A stretch of 64,000 nucleotides of DNA, from contig JAGBEO010000007.1 in assembly GCA_017936885.1 (NCBI GenBank), positions 24,388 through 88,387 on the forward strand. Direction: 5' to 3'. Below are positions 20,603 to 29,757 of this stretch, one piece after another (positions within the stretch are counted from its first letter, which is position 1; each line of letters opens with the position of its first letter). The DNA is from Lachnospiraceae bacterium (GTDB lineage: Bacteria > Bacillota > Clostridia > Lachnospirales > Lachnospiraceae). Position numbers and translations under genes: made by a program. The notes beneath the pieces are model-generated. The model was not told the origin of the DNA and ran no database searches. It saw only the letters and a list, made by a program, of their open reading frames with translations.

Positions 20603-21670
20603 TTAATATGTCATAGCAGATTCTTCACCGTTTAATACACGTAAGCCGCCCTGGACAAGCGCAAGCAATTCGTCCTCGCCCGGATATACAGTCATGGGAG
20701 CGATCCATCCGGCTCTTGCCTGTAAGCCTTCCACCACGTATTTGTCATAAGCGATTCCGCCTGTTACGATGATCTGGTCTACTTTGCCGTTCAGAACACA
20801 TGCCATAGAACCGATATCTTTTGCCACCTGAGTAATGAAAGCTTCGCGGACTTCTGCTGCTTTGGCATCGCCATTGTCCACCATCTTGTCAACATCTCTC
20901 ATATCGTTTGTGCCGCAGTAAGCGTTGAAACCGCCGCCGCCAACGATCTTTTTATAAACCTCTTTCTCGGTATACTGACCGGAGAAGCACATCTTGATCA
21001 GTGCGCCGCTTGGAACTGCACCGGCTCTCTCAGGAGAGAATGCACCGTCACCGTCTAAAGCATTAAATACGTCAACGACCTTGCCCTGTTTGTGTGCACC
21101 GACAGAAACACCGCCGCCCATATGAACAACGACAAGATTTAAAGAATCATATGCTTTACCGCTCTCTTTTGCATAACGTTTAGCAACTGCCTTCTGATTC
21201 AGTGCGTGGAATACACTGGTTCTCGGAAGCTCCGGAACACCGGAATATCTGGAAGTGGGTTCTAATTCATCTACCACTACAGGGTCTACGATATAGGAAG
21301 GAACGCCGATGGAATCACCGATTTCTCTTGCCAGAATACCGCCTAAGTTAGATGCGTGCTGTCCCTGCTTGCCGATTTTTAAATCCTCTAACAAATCATC
21401 GCTGACAGCATAAGTACCGCCCGGAATCGGCTTCAACATACCGCCTCTGCCGACTACCATATTCAGGGAGTTGATATCAAAGTCTTTTTCTTTTAACAGA
21501 TTAACAATGATGTCTTTACGGAAATCTTTCTGATCTACGATAGAAGCATACTGTGCGATTTCTTCCGTAGAATGTCTTAAGGTTTCCTCAAATAATAAGG
21601 TCTCGTCTTCAAATACACCGATTTTGGTGGAAGTGGAACCCGGATTGATAATTAAACTTTTAACAGCCAT
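20603..21670 (-). CDS. buk: Butyrate kinase
   Basis: 355 residues from the ATG at 21670, preceded by AAAGGCGG; an in-frame ATG at 21700 has no ribosome site. ASKHA-fold acetokinase family: [12 protein letters not shown] phosphate-1 motif (~8-19), [14 protein letters not shown] and the second ATPase motif [11 protein letters not shown]. It converts butyryl phosphate and ADP to butyrate and ATP. It lies 57 bases after ptb on the same strand, forming the ptb-buk pair. This implies butyrate is made by the kinase route rather than only by butyryl-CoA:acetate CoA-transferase. No thl/crt/bcd genes are in the window. Confidence 0.95.
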   Translation of the reverse strand: MAVKSLIINPGSTSTKIGVFEDETLLFEETLRHSTEEIAQYASIVDQKDFRKDIIVNLLKEKDFDINSLNMVVGRGGMLKPIPGGTYAVSDDLLEDLKIGKQGQHASNLGGILAREIGDSIGVPSYIVDPVVVDELEPTSRYSGVPELPRTSVFHALNQKAVAKRYAKESGKAYDSLNLVVVHMGGGVSVGAHKQGKVVDVFNALDGDGAFSPERAGAVPSGALIKMCFSGQYTEKEVYKKIVGGGGFNAYCGTNDMRDVDKMVDNGDAKAAEVREAFITQVAKDIGSMACVLNGKVDQIIVTGGIAYDKYVVEGLQARAGWIAPMTVYPGEDELLALVQGGLRVLNGEESAMTY

Positions 21671-21727
21671 TTTTATTCCGCCTTTCTTAAAAATATTCAT
21701 ATTGGTTAGCCGGTGTACTTTGCCGGC

Positions 21728-22645
21728 TTAGCAATTCTTCAGAGCCTCTGCTACAACCGCACCCAATGCAATAGAATTTACTTTCGTCTCGAAATCATCA
21801 GAACGGGAAGTTAAGATAACAGGAGCTTTCGTTCCGGTTAAGATGTTGCCGTTCTTTACCTTTGCTGTGTGTACCAGACATTTGTATACAAGGTTTCCGG
21901 CATGGATATCAGGGAAAAGAAGGACATCTGCATCCCCTACGATCTTTCTGCCCTCTGCACCCTTGTGCTGTGCGGCAGCAGGATCAATGGCAAGGTCTAA
22001 AGAAAGCGGACCGTCTATGATACAGCCTGTAATTTTGCCTTCTTCGCACATTTTAGTAAGCTCGTCTGCCTCTACGGTAACAGGCATCTTGGGATTTACG
22101 ACTTCTACTGCTGCAAGAGGAGCAACTTTAGGGTTAGGGATGCCGCAGGCATGACAGATTTCAACCGTGTTTTCGATGATATGTACTTTGTCCTCTAAAG
22201 TGGGGTAAGTCATGAAAGCAACGTCAGATAAGAATAAGAGGTGGTCAACACCTTCTACCTCAAATACGCAGACATGGGATAACGGTTTTCCTGTTCTTAA
22301 GCCGACTTCCTTATCCAGTACACTCTTTAAGAAAGACTTGGTATCAATCAGACCCTTCATATACATGTCGGCTTTGCCTGTATGCACTAACTCAACGGCC
22401 TTTAAGGCAGCGGTATAATTGTCCTTTTCATCAATGATCTCGTATCCGCTTAAGTCTATGTTCATGGATGCGGCTACTTCTTTGATCTTGTCCTCGTCGC
22501 CTACCAGAATCGCTTCTGCGATATTACGCTCTTTGGCAGCCTGAACAGCTTCTAATACAGCACTGTCCTGTGCCACTGCTACAGCGACTTTCTTCACGCT
22601 GCACTCAGATACCTTAGATAATAAATCATCAAAACTCTTGCTCAT
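21728..22645 (-). CDS. ptb: Phosphate butyryltransferase
   Basis: 305 residues from the ATG at 22645, with GGAGG six bases upstream. Member of the phosphate acetyl/butyryltransferase family: MKGLIDTKSFLKSVL and the C-terminal ILTGTKAPVILTSRSDDFETKVNSIALG by position. It converts butyryl-CoA and phosphate to butyryl phosphate and CoA, feeding the kinase downstream. A clear sigma-A promoter lies ~108 bases upstream, so ptb-buk is transcribed from there, divergently from secA. Confidence 0.95.
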   Translation of the reverse strand: MSKSFDDLLSKVSECSVKKVAVAVAQDSAVLEAVQAAKERNIAEAILVGDEDKIKEVAASMNIDLSGYEIIDEKDNYTAALKAVELVHTGKADMYMKGLIDTKSFLKSVLDKEVGLRTGKPLSHVCVFEVEGVDHLLFLSDVAFMTYPTLEDKVHIIENTVEICHACGIPNPKVAPLAAVEVVNPKMPVTVEADELTKMCEEGKITGCIIDGPLSLDLAIDPAAAQHKGAEGRKIVGDADVLLFPDIHAGNLVYKCLVHTAKVKNGNILTGTKAPVILTSRSDDFETKVNSIALGAVVAEALKNC

Positions 22646-22759
22646 TTCATTCCTCCGTTCCGAAGCGTTTATGCCGGAAAAACGCACGCAAAAACCACGA
22701 AGACGGCTTTCGCGCCTGCGATTTGAGACGATACGCCTCGCATTTGTACTTTTGTTAAA

Positions 22760-22788
22760 ATAATAACACTTTCTAATATAAAAAGCAA
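22760..22788 (-). promoter_or_regulatory. Sigma-A promoter for ptb-buk
   Basis: Read on the minus strand: TTGCTT (22788-22783), 17-base spacer, TATTAT (22765-22760). About 108 bases separate it from the ptb start. Confidence 0.75.
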
Positions 22789-22846
22789 TTTCTCAGCATA
22801 AACTTTTTATGAAATGCCTTTCTTCCGCGGATAATCTCTTTTTCAG

Positions 22847-22875
22847 TTGAATTTGCCCCCTGAATCTGCTAAAAT
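22847..22875 (+). promoter_or_regulatory. Sigma-A promoter for secA
   Basis: TTGAAT (22847-22852), exactly 17 bases, TAAAAT (22870-22875). The expected leader is ~55 bases. Confidence 0.75.
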
Positions 22876-22935
22876 ATAGCGTGATGTTTTAGGTAATGAG
22901 GGGACTTCTTGGAAAGGAAATGAGAAAGGCAAATC

Positions 22936-25500
22936 ATGAGCGTAGTACAAAAAGTTTTTGGAACACATAGTGAAAGAGAAATTAAGCGTATCACAGGTTT
23001 AGTAGATAAGATCGAAGCGCTTCGTCCATCCATGATGGAGTTATCCGATGACCAGCTTCGTGATAAGACCAAGGAGTATAAGAAGAGACTGGCGGAAGGC
23101 GAGACATTGGATGATTTGCTCGTAGAAGCCTATGCCACAGTCAGGGAAGCTGCCAGACGTGTACTCAATACGGAGCATTACAGAGTACAGTTGATGGGCG
23201 GTATTATTCTCCATCAGGGACGTATCGCAGAGATGAGAACCGGTGAAGGTAAGACACAGACCTGTCTTTTGCCTGCTTATCTGAATGCGCTGGAAGGCAA
23301 AGGTGTACATGTTGTCACGGTCAATGATTATCTGGCGAAGCGTGATGCCGAGTGGATGGGACAAGTACATGAATTCTTAGGATTGAAAGTCGGTGTCGTG
23401 TTAAATGACATGAAGTCCGAGGAGCGGAGAGAAGCATATAACTGTGATATCACCTATGTAACAAACAACGAGCTGGGGTTCGATTATCTGCGTGATAACA
23501 TGGTCATTTACAAAGAACAGCTTGTATTGAGAGATCTGCACTATGCGATTATCGATGAGGTGGACTCTGTACTGATTGATGAGGCGAGAACGCCGCTTAT
23601 CATTTCCGGTCAGAGCGGCAAATCCACAAAGCTGTATGAGGCTTGCGATATTCTTGCCAAACAGCTTCAGCGCGGTGAAGATATGGAAGAGCTGACCAAG
23701 ATGGATGCCATCATGGGTATCGAGCGGGAAGAGACGGGCGACTTTATCGTGAATGAGAAAGATAAGGTAGTCAACCTGACAGCCCAGGGTGTTTCCAAGG
23801 TAGAACGTTTCTTCCAGATTGAGAATCTTGCCGATCCGGAGAATCTGGAGATTCAGCATAACATTATTCTGGCCCTTCGTGCACATAATTTAATGTTCCG
23901 GGATCAGGATTATGTGGTAAAAGATGACCAGGTTATGATCGTAGACGAATTTACCGGACGTATCATGCCGGGACGGCGTTATTCTGACGGTCTGCATCAG
24001 GCAATCGAGGCGAAGGAGCATGTAAAGGTTAAGAGGGAAAGCAAGACTCTTGCAACGATCACATTCCAGAACTTTTTTAATAAATTTGACAAGAAAGCCG
24101 GTATGACCGGTACAGCCCTTACCGAGGAAAAGGAATTTCGTGATATTTACGGTATGGACGTAGTGGAGATTCCCACCAACAAGCCGGTGGCACGTATCGA
24201 CCATCAGGATGCGGTTTATAAGACCAAACGGGAGAAATTAAAAGCGATTATAGATGCGGTAGAGCAGGCACATGCTAAAGGACAGCCCGTGCTGGTAGGT
24301 ACGATTAACATCGATTCTTCCGAAGAACTGAGTGCCCTTCTGAAAAAGAGAGGGATTGAACATAAAGTATTGAATGCGAAATTCCATGAGCTGGAGGCAG
24401 AAATCGTAGCGGATGCCGGTATTCACGGTGCGGTTACCATTGCAACGAATATGGCAGGCCGTGGTACGGATATTAAGCTGGATGATGAGGCGAGAGCGGC
24501 AGGAGGTCTGATGATTATCGGTACAGAACGCCATGAGTCGAGACGTATTGACAATCAGCTTCGTGGTCGTTCCGGCCGTCAGGGAGATGTGGGCGAGTCT
24601 AAGTTCTATATCTCACTGGAAGATGATTTGATGAGACTGTTTGGTTCTGACAGAATGATTACAATGTTTAATGCACTGGGTATTCCTGAAGGACAGGAGA
24701 TCCAGCATAAAGCGCTGACCAAAGCAATCGAGTCTGCGCAGAAGAAGATTGAAAGCAATAACTTCGGCATCAGAAAGAGCCTCTTAGAGTACGATCAGGT
24801 TATGAATGAACAGCGTGAAATCATCTACGAAGAAAGACGCCGCGTACTTGACGGCGAGAGCATGAGAGATGCTATCTATAAGATGATTACGGACATTGCG
24901 GAGAACAGTGTGGATATCTGTATCGGAGATGACACGGATTTCGAAGAGTGGAATTATAACGAGTTAAATACACTTCTGCTTCCTACCATACCGTTACAGC
25001 CGGTTACCGCAGAGCGTGTCTTAAAGCCCAAGAAGAATAGTTTGAAACAGCAGTTAAAAGAAGAAGCTGTGAAATTGTATGAGAGCAAGGAAGCAGAGTT
25101 CCCGGAGCCGGAGTCTATCCGTGAGATCGAGCGCGTCATTTTATTAAAAGTGATCGACAGAAAATGGATGGATCATATCGATGATATGGATCAGCTTCGT
25201 CAGGGTGCAGGTTTGCAGGCCTACGGACAGAAAGATCCGTTGGTAGAATATAAGTTAAACGGATATGAAATGTTCGATGAAATGACACAGAATATTAAGG
25301 AAGAGACCGTTCGTCTGCTCTTCCATGTTCGGATCGAACAGAAGGTAGAGAGAGAACAGGTTGCGAAAGTAACCGGAACGAACAAGGATGACACGGTTCA
25401 GAAAGGTCCGGTCAGACGTATGGAAGCTAAGGTTTATCCGAATGATCCCTGTCCGTGTGGTTCCGGTAAGAAATATAAGCAGTGCTGCGGAAGGAAATAG
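22936..25500 (+). CDS. secA: Preprotein translocase ATPase SecA
   Basis: 854 residues. Motor ATPase of the Sec pathway at the inner face of the membrane. Walker A MRTGEGKT (~100-107), [18 protein letters not shown] Walker B region, GRGTDIKL and [15 protein letters not shown] helicase motifs, and a C-terminal zinc motif [13 protein letters not shown] (~839-851) for SecB/phospholipid contact. Length is normal for Firmicutes. It is transcribed from its own promoter. prfB follows after 117 bases containing a hairpin. Confidence 0.97.
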   Translation: MSVVQKVFGTHSEREIKRITGLVDKIEALRPSMMELSDDQLRDKTKEYKKRLAEGETLDDLLVEAYATVREAARRVLNTEHYRVQLMGGIILHQGRIAEMRTGEGKTQTCLLPAYLNALEGKGVHVVTVNDYLAKRDAEWMGQVHEFLGLKVGVVLNDMKSEERREAYNCDITYVTNNELGFDYLRDNMVIYKEQLVLRDLHYAIIDEVDSVLIDEARTPLIISGQSGKSTKLYEACDILAKQLQRGEDMEELTKMDAIMGIEREETGDFIVNEKDKVVNLTAQGVSKVERFFQIENLADPENLEIQHNIILALRAHNLMFRDQDYVVKDDQVMIVDEFTGRIMPGRRYSDGLHQAIEAKEHVKVKRESKTLATITFQNFFNKFDKKAGMTGTALTEEKEFRDIYGMDVVEIPTNKPVARIDHQDAVYKTKREKLKAIIDAVEQAHAKGQPVLVGTINIDSSEELSALLKKRGIEHKVLNAKFHELEAEIVADAGIHGAVTIATNMAGRGTDIKLDDEARAAGGLMIIGTERHESRRIDNQLRGRSGRQGDVGESKFYISLEDDLMRLFGSDRMITMFNALGIPEGQEIQHKALTKAIESAQKKIESNNFGIRKSLLEYDQVMNEQREIIYEERRRVLDGESMRDAIYKMITDIAENSVDICIGDDTDFEEWNYNELNTLLLPTIPLQPVTAERVLKPKKNSLKQQLKEEAVKLYESKEAEFPEPESIREIERVILLKVIDRKWMDHIDDMDQLRQGAGLQAYGQKDPLVEYKLNGYEMFDEMTQNIKEETVRLLFHVRIEQKVEREQVAKVTGTNKDDTVQKGPVRRMEAKVYPNDPCPCGSGKKYKQCCGRK

Positions 25501-25559
25501 GCTAAGAAGATATCCTAAGGCAGCAAAGTACGCTGCCTAAGAAAATCTAAGTTTTGGCC

Positions 25560-25583
25560 GGAAGAATCGCAGGCGATTCTTCC
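25560..25583 (+). other. Perfect hairpin in the secA-prfB spacer
   Basis: GGAAGAATCG (25560-25569) pairs with CGATTCTTCC (25574-25583) around CAGG. No T-tract follows (CCGTAAAA), so it is not a standard terminator; it could be a processing or attenuation signal. A smaller stem, GGCAGC...GCTGCC, lies 40 bases upstream. Confidence 0.6.
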
Positions 25584-25617
25584 CGTAAAACATATAAAAG
25601 AAAGAAGGTGACGTTAA

Positions 25618-26722
25618 GTGGTTGAATTAGATAATATGAAATCTGAGCTTTTAGCTTATGAAAGTCCCTTAGCGGAAGTGAGGGATTCACTTTGACTTAG
25701 AAAATAAGTCGAAGCGGATTGAAGAATTAGAAATGGAAATGCAGGCGCCGGGCTTCTGGGATGATCCGGAGAAATCCAATCAGAAGATGCGGGAATCCAA
25801 GAACCTGAAAGATATTGTGGATACTATGAATGGACTGTCCGGTCAGTATGATGATATCCTGACTTTGATTGAGATGGGGTATGAGGATAATGATCCTTCT
25901 ATTATTCCCGATATCGAAGAGGAATTGAAGCAGTTTAAAGAGACCTTTGAGAATATCAGGATCAGCACGCTTTTATCAGGAGAGTATGACAGAAACAATG
26001 CCATTCTTAAGCTGAATGCGGGTGCGGGCGGTACTGAGAGCTGTGACTGGTGCAGTATGCTGTACCGTATGTATACCAGATGGGCGGAGCGAAAGGGATT
26101 TGCACTGGAAGTGCTGGATTACCTGGATGGAGATGAAGCGGGTATTAAGTCCGTTACCTTCCAGATTAACGGTGAGAATGCCTATGGCTATCTGAAATCA
26201 GAGAAAGGTGTTCACAGACTGGTACGTATCTCTCCGTTTAATGCGCAGGGCAAGAGACAGACATCCTTCGTATCTTTGGATGTTATGCCGGATATTGAGG
26301 AAGATGTAGATATTGAGATAAAAGACGAAGATATCCGTATCGATACCTACCGAAGCAGCGGTGCGGGTGGTCAGCATATCAATAAGACTTCTTCGGCAAT
26401 CCGAATCACCCATTTCCCCACCGGAATCGTGGTGACCTGTCAGAATGAGCGTTCCCAGTTCCAGAATAAGGATAAGGCGATGCAGATGCTGAAAGCGAAG
26501 CTTTTCATGCTGAAGCAGGAAGAGAATGCGGAGAAGCTGTCGGATATCCGGGGGGACGTGAAAGAGATCGGTTGGGGAAATCAGATCCGGTCTTATGTTA
26601 TGCAGCCCTATACGATGGTGAAGGATCATCGGACAAACGAGGAATCCGGCAATGTGGATGCGGTGCTGGACGGAGCGATTGATCCGTTCATCAATGCGTA
26701 TCTGCGTTGGATTAACAGTTAA
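25618..26722 (+). CDS. prfB: Peptide chain release factor 2 (programmed +1 frameshift)
   Basis: 367 residues if read as 25 codons from a GTG at 25618, then +1 frameshift at the TGA (25693-25695), then 342 codons. The GTG has AAGGTG seven bases upstream. The second frame starts DLENKSKRIEELE and holds the RF2 tripeptide SPF (RISPFNAQGKRQ) and the catalytic GGQ (GAGGQHINKTSSA). RF2 releases peptides at UGA and UAA. The in-frame UGA lets RF2 level set its own synthesis. The downstream terminator follows immediately. Confidence 0.96.
25681..25696 (+). promoter_or_regulatory. prfB: prfB programmed frameshift site
   Basis: AGGGATTCACTTTGAC: an internal Shine-Dalgarno-like AGGGA followed by the slippery CTT and stop TGA with C as next base. 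This is the same arrangement as the known E. coli prfB site. After slippage on CTT, translation continues at GAC (25694). Confidence 0.93.
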
Positions 26723-26735
26723 AGAAATTCAATAT

Positions 26736-26769
26736 AAAAGTGCCGTATGCAGATTGCTACGGCACTTTT
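26736..26769 (+). terminator. Terminator after prfB
   Basis: AAAAGTGCCGTA (26736-26747) pairs perfectly with TACGGCACTTTT (26758-26769). It can act in both directions; the neighbouring gene ends at 26847 on the other strand. Confidence 0.85.
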
Positions 26770-26846
26770 GCAATGGTGTATTTTAGATATCATATAGGTA
26801 TATTTTGAAAAGTGTATGCTCTGCTTATAGCGTTGCAATCACTTAC

Positions 26847-27584
26847 TTATGTATACATCTTATGTGGATCAGAATTTTTAATTACATCTAAGAAGAATTC
26901 TGTCTGCGTAGCGGCCATATAGGGCGCAACCCAAAGCAGTGCAATACCGCAGGAAAGCAAACTCAACAGTATAAACGGAACAAAGCTCACATAGATATAG
27001 AATAATCTGCCTTTATGTCCTGCCATCAGCTTGCGGCTCATGGTTAACAGCTCCTTAGCGGAGTACTGCGGAAAATCGTGCAGCAGATAAAAAGCCTGCT
27101 GGTAAATTAAAGAAAGCATAATTGCAACCGCATATGACAGAATCATAGCCAGTGAGTAAGGAAGCATCAGCTTCGCCGTGCCATGAGCGGAATTCATCCG
27201 GTAACCGATGATAATCATAGGCAGGTTGGCAATATAACTAATCGCCGTAATCCATAGCTGTATCATCAGTGCTTTGCCGGGATAAAGTTTAAATCCATAG
27301 AAAACATCTCCTACTGTGACCGGATAACCACAGATGATTTTCAAATACAGATAACAATGACCCGAAGTAAGCAGGCCGGTAAATACAGAAATCAGGAATG
27401 CCAGCAGATAATAGATCACTGTTCCGATTATGGTGGTGGTATCTGTCAGCAGGACAGCCAAAAGCGGAAGAAAAGCGGTAAAGCACAGGATGATAAAATA
27501 AGCGCCGATGGCAGTGCCGTAGTGTCCGAACATATGCTCCTTGGCGGAAGCCTTAAGCTCCGCGGAAGATTTAAAGGTATTCAT
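26847..27584 (-). CDS. DUF975 family membrane protein
   Basis: 245 residues. N-terminus SSAELKASAKEHMFGHYG followed by helices at ~24-45, 53-72, 100-125, 140-160 and 200-225. The PVTVGDVFYGFK and YALAMILS-like pattern is typical of DUF975 integral membrane proteins, whose function is unknown. It follows the two small genes upstream on the same strand (26-base gap), so the three probably form one transcript. AGGAGTCG-type ribosome site before the ATG. Confidence 0.85.
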   Translation of the reverse strand: MNTFKSSAELKASAKEHMFGHYGTAIGAYFIILCFTAFLPLLAVLLTDTTTIIGTVIYYLLAFLISVFTGLLTSGHCYLYLKIICGYPVTVGDVFYGFKLYPGKALMIQLWITAISYIANLPMIIIGYRMNSAHGTAKLMLPYSLAMILSYAVAIMLSLIYQQAFYLLHDFPQYSAKELLTMSRKLMAGHKGRLFYIYVSFVPFILLSLLSCGIALLWVAPYMAATQTEFFLDVIKNSDPHKMYT

Positions 27585-27610
27585 AACGACTCCTATCTAT
27601 GATTGCCCGT

Positions 27611-28114
27611 CTAGCAGGCGATGTCCACATTCATACCCCGATACTTATTAGCGGCATCGGAGGACTTCATTTCTTTCTGATATGGATTTTCTTCATTATA
27701 GTATTTAATCTGTGTTGCAGTAGTGCCGCCGGACACATAGGTACGTCCGCATTCCGGGCAGACCGATGTGTGGATGGATACGCTGCAGGACATTACCTTG
27801 CCGTTGTTCTGCGCCGCCTTCTTATAGGCGTTGCTTACATGCTCCTGCTCGTGGCTTCTGACACGGGCGGCCGCCGCATTGGGATCAATATGTGCCGCAG
27901 ATTTAAAAGAAACATCTTCATCGGAGCCATCCTGATATTTGCGCTCTTTGCAGGTTTTGCACTCGGCAGGAGAGGATTTCTTGCCAGCCTGTTTCTCGGT
28001 TGATTCACCGGGATTACGGATGATAACACGTCCGTCACTTTCCTGAGCCGGTGTAATGCCGAAGCTGCCTGCTACATAATTATTATAAGGATTGGTAATG
28101 CTGCCGATCATCAT
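27611..28114 (-). CDS. Putative zinc-binding protein with HExxH motif
   Basis: 167 residues. Central RVRSHEQEHVSNAYKKA carries HExxH (HEQEH), as in metalloprotease-related SprA-like proteins. Flanking cysteine pairs (CKTC near residue 52 and CPEC near residue 120) suggest a second metal site. No signal peptide or membrane helix. GGAGG precedes a double ATG (28114 or 28111). The start directly abuts the stop of the upstream gene, implying translational coupling. Whether it is an active peptidase cannot be told from sequence. Confidence 0.65.
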   Translation of the reverse strand: MMIGSITNPYNNYVAGSFGITPAQESDGRVIIRNPGESTEKQAGKKSSPAECKTCKERKYQDGSDEDVSFKSAAHIDPNAAAARVRSHEQEHVSNAYKKAAQNNGKVMSCSVSIHTSVCPECGRTYVSGGTTATQIKYYNEENPYQKEMKSSDAANKYRGMNVDIAC

Positions 28115-28591
28115 TTACTCCTCCATTCCTTCGGTGCTCCATATATCATTCAGTTCATCCATTAATTCTTCATAAGTGAATCCGTACTGTTCTTCGCACA
28201 TTTCGCTGACTTCATCGACCATGTCAGGCATAAGTGCAGGCAGATTGATTACCAGATATACACTGCCGATGCACAGCAGGATGTCTGCCGCAAGACCTAT
28301 GATACAGCAGATAACACCAGCCTTTGCCTTGCTTAACATCTTCCGTGCATTGCCTTTGGAAAGAACCGCTAAGACGATACCGATGCTGCCGGTAATAAAA
28401 GGAATGTATATCTGCATGAAAAACAGGCAGGCGATGGAAACAATCCCCAGAACCAAAGCTGCAGCAGCCATGCCGTCTCCTTTGGGTTTTAAGGGGATAG
28501 GGCGAAGCGGGGGAGCGCTGTTATTATAAGGATTATTGCCGTAGGGATTCCCATTATTGTAAGGATTGTTATTCTGGTTCTGCCAGTCCAT
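28115..28591 (-). CDS. DUF4190-like membrane protein
   Basis: 158 residues. Starts with an Asn/Pro/Tyr/Gly-rich low-complexity tail (NPYNNGNPYGNNPYNN), then two hydrophobic hairpins (AAAALVLGIVSIACLFF and AGVICCIIGLAADILLCIG by position). It ends in an acidic C-terminus. This is the DUF4190 layout seen in small Firmicutes membrane proteins. AGGAGG lies seven bases before the ATG. First gene of a three-gene minus-strand group. Confidence 0.8.
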   Translation of the reverse strand: MDWQNQNNNPYNNGNPYGNNPYNNSAPPLRPIPLKPKGDGMAAAALVLGIVSIACLFFMQIYIPFITGSIGIVLAVLSKGNARKMLSKAKAGVICCIIGLAADILLCIGSVYLVINLPALMPDMVDEVSEMCEEQYGFTYEELMDELNDIWSTEGMEE

Positions 28592-29028
28592 TTGGATGCC
28601 TCCTGTGCAGTATTGCTTTGTATCTTGTTGATGCCCCGTTTCCCTGTGGCGGGGTGTTGAATTAGTATCAGGGCGGCAGAGAAAAGTGCCGGTATCTGCG
28701 ATCTGATATTTTAAACTCAGTATAGCACAGGTTGGGGGAGAAAACCACAGAAATTCTTATATGGCAGGCTATTTTCATGCCTGTTGACATTTGGTTTGGG
28801 ATGAAAAGGACACGTATTTCCAGATTAAAACAAAGAGACTGTCTGTCAGAAAGCATTTGCTATTCTATACATAGCAAATTATAATTAATACAATGATTAC
28901 TTGTGGTAGGGACAGTATGAACCAAACAGACGGCAGAGGGATGTCCTTATCGCTAGTATTAACCATTTATAAATAGACATATTTGTCTGAGAGGCCTGGA
29001 TAAATATGGAAAAGGAATGATTCATTTT
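28592..29028. other. Divergent intergenic region before the LytTR system
   Basis: About 437 bases. It contains a GC-rich hairpin close to the minus-strand gene (CCCCG...CGGGG, ~28634-28650), a minus-strand -10-like TATACT near 28717, and the plus-strand promoter with an overlapping inverted repeat listed next. No convincing ORF. Confidence 0.6.
28855..28885 (+). promoter_or_regulatory. Promoter overlapped by an inverted repeat (operator candidate)
   Basis: TTGCTA (28857-28862), 17 bases, TATAAT (28880-28885). A perfect 9-base inverted repeat ATTTGCTAT (28855-28863)/ATAGCAAAT (28871-28879) covers the -35 box and the spacer. A dimeric regulator bound here would block RNA polymerase. It is the best-placed promoter for the two-component genes ~140 bases downstream. 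Confidence 0.65.
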
Positions 29029-29751
29029 ATGATTAAAATTGCGATATGTGATGATGACAATACAGATGCGGAAACGTTAACCCGGTTAATAAAAGAGTAT
29101 GATGCAGATCATAACCTGGAAATTTTGCTGAGAATATTTGAATCAGGAGAAAAGTTTCTGGAAAGCGGATTTGTCGCTGATATTCTGTTGCTGGATATTT
29201 TTATGGGAGAGAACGATGGTATTCAGGTTGGTTTTGTGGTCAAAGAACGTTATGCGGAGACTCTTATTATTTATACGACGAATCTCAGGGAGAAGATGGG
29301 GGTGGCATTTAACCGTCTGCATTCTTTTGGATATCTTGTTAAGCCGGTCAGCGCAGAGGAATTGTACCCTATACTGTCTGATGCTGTGAAGGAGATTAAG
29401 AGTAGACAATCATCCGGTAAAGATACCGTAACCTTTCTTTCTGAAAACAGTACACTCATTCAACTGTCTGCTACAGACATTTATTATTTTGAGTATTGTG
29501 ACCGGAGGGTAAAGATAGTTACTAAAGACAATACATATGTGTGCAAAGACAAAATCGGCAGTATAGCGGAAAAAATGGAACAGTATGGTTTTGCCATGTC
29601 TCATCAGAGTTTTGTAGTGAATCTGTATCACATATATTTATTAAAAGACCAGTTTGTAATCATGGAAAATGGTGATTCAGTGTTTTTGGCTCAGAAAAGG
29701 GCATCTTCGATCAGAAAAAAATTAATGCAGGCAGCCAGAGAATCAGGATGA
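29029..29751 (+). CDS. LytTR-family response regulator (AgrA-like)
   Basis: 240 residues from the ATG at 29029; an in-frame ATG at 29017 is also possible (neither has an ideal ribosome site). Receiver domain with D8/D9 and phospho-acceptor D56 (ADILLLDIFMGENDG); the C-terminal LytTR DNA-binding domain (~135-236) has YFEYCDRRVKI and MSHQSFVVNLYHIYLL. Regulators of this type usually answer to peptide-sensing GHKL kinases and bind direct repeats about two helical turns apart. The kinase follows directly. A pair of such repeats lies after the kinase gene. Confidence 0.92.
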   Translation: MIKIAICDDDNTDAETLTRLIKEYDADHNLEILLRIFESGEKFLESGFVADILLLDIFMGENDGIQVGFVVKERYAETLIIYTTNLREKMGVAFNRLHSFGYLVKPVSAEELYPILSDAVKEIKSRQSSGKDTVTFLSENSTLIQLSATDIYYFEYCDRRVKIVTKDNTYVCKDKIGSIAEKMEQYGFAMSHQSFVVNLYHIYLLKDQFVIMENGDSVFLAQKRASSIRKKLMQAARESG

Positions 29752-29757
29752 TTGGAA

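Noticed and set aside
25618-25695. In-frame TGA near the start of prfB as a sign of a pseudogene or selenocysteine
   Set aside because: The context CTTTGAC with AGGGA upstream and the exact frame continuation fit the known programmed frameshift.
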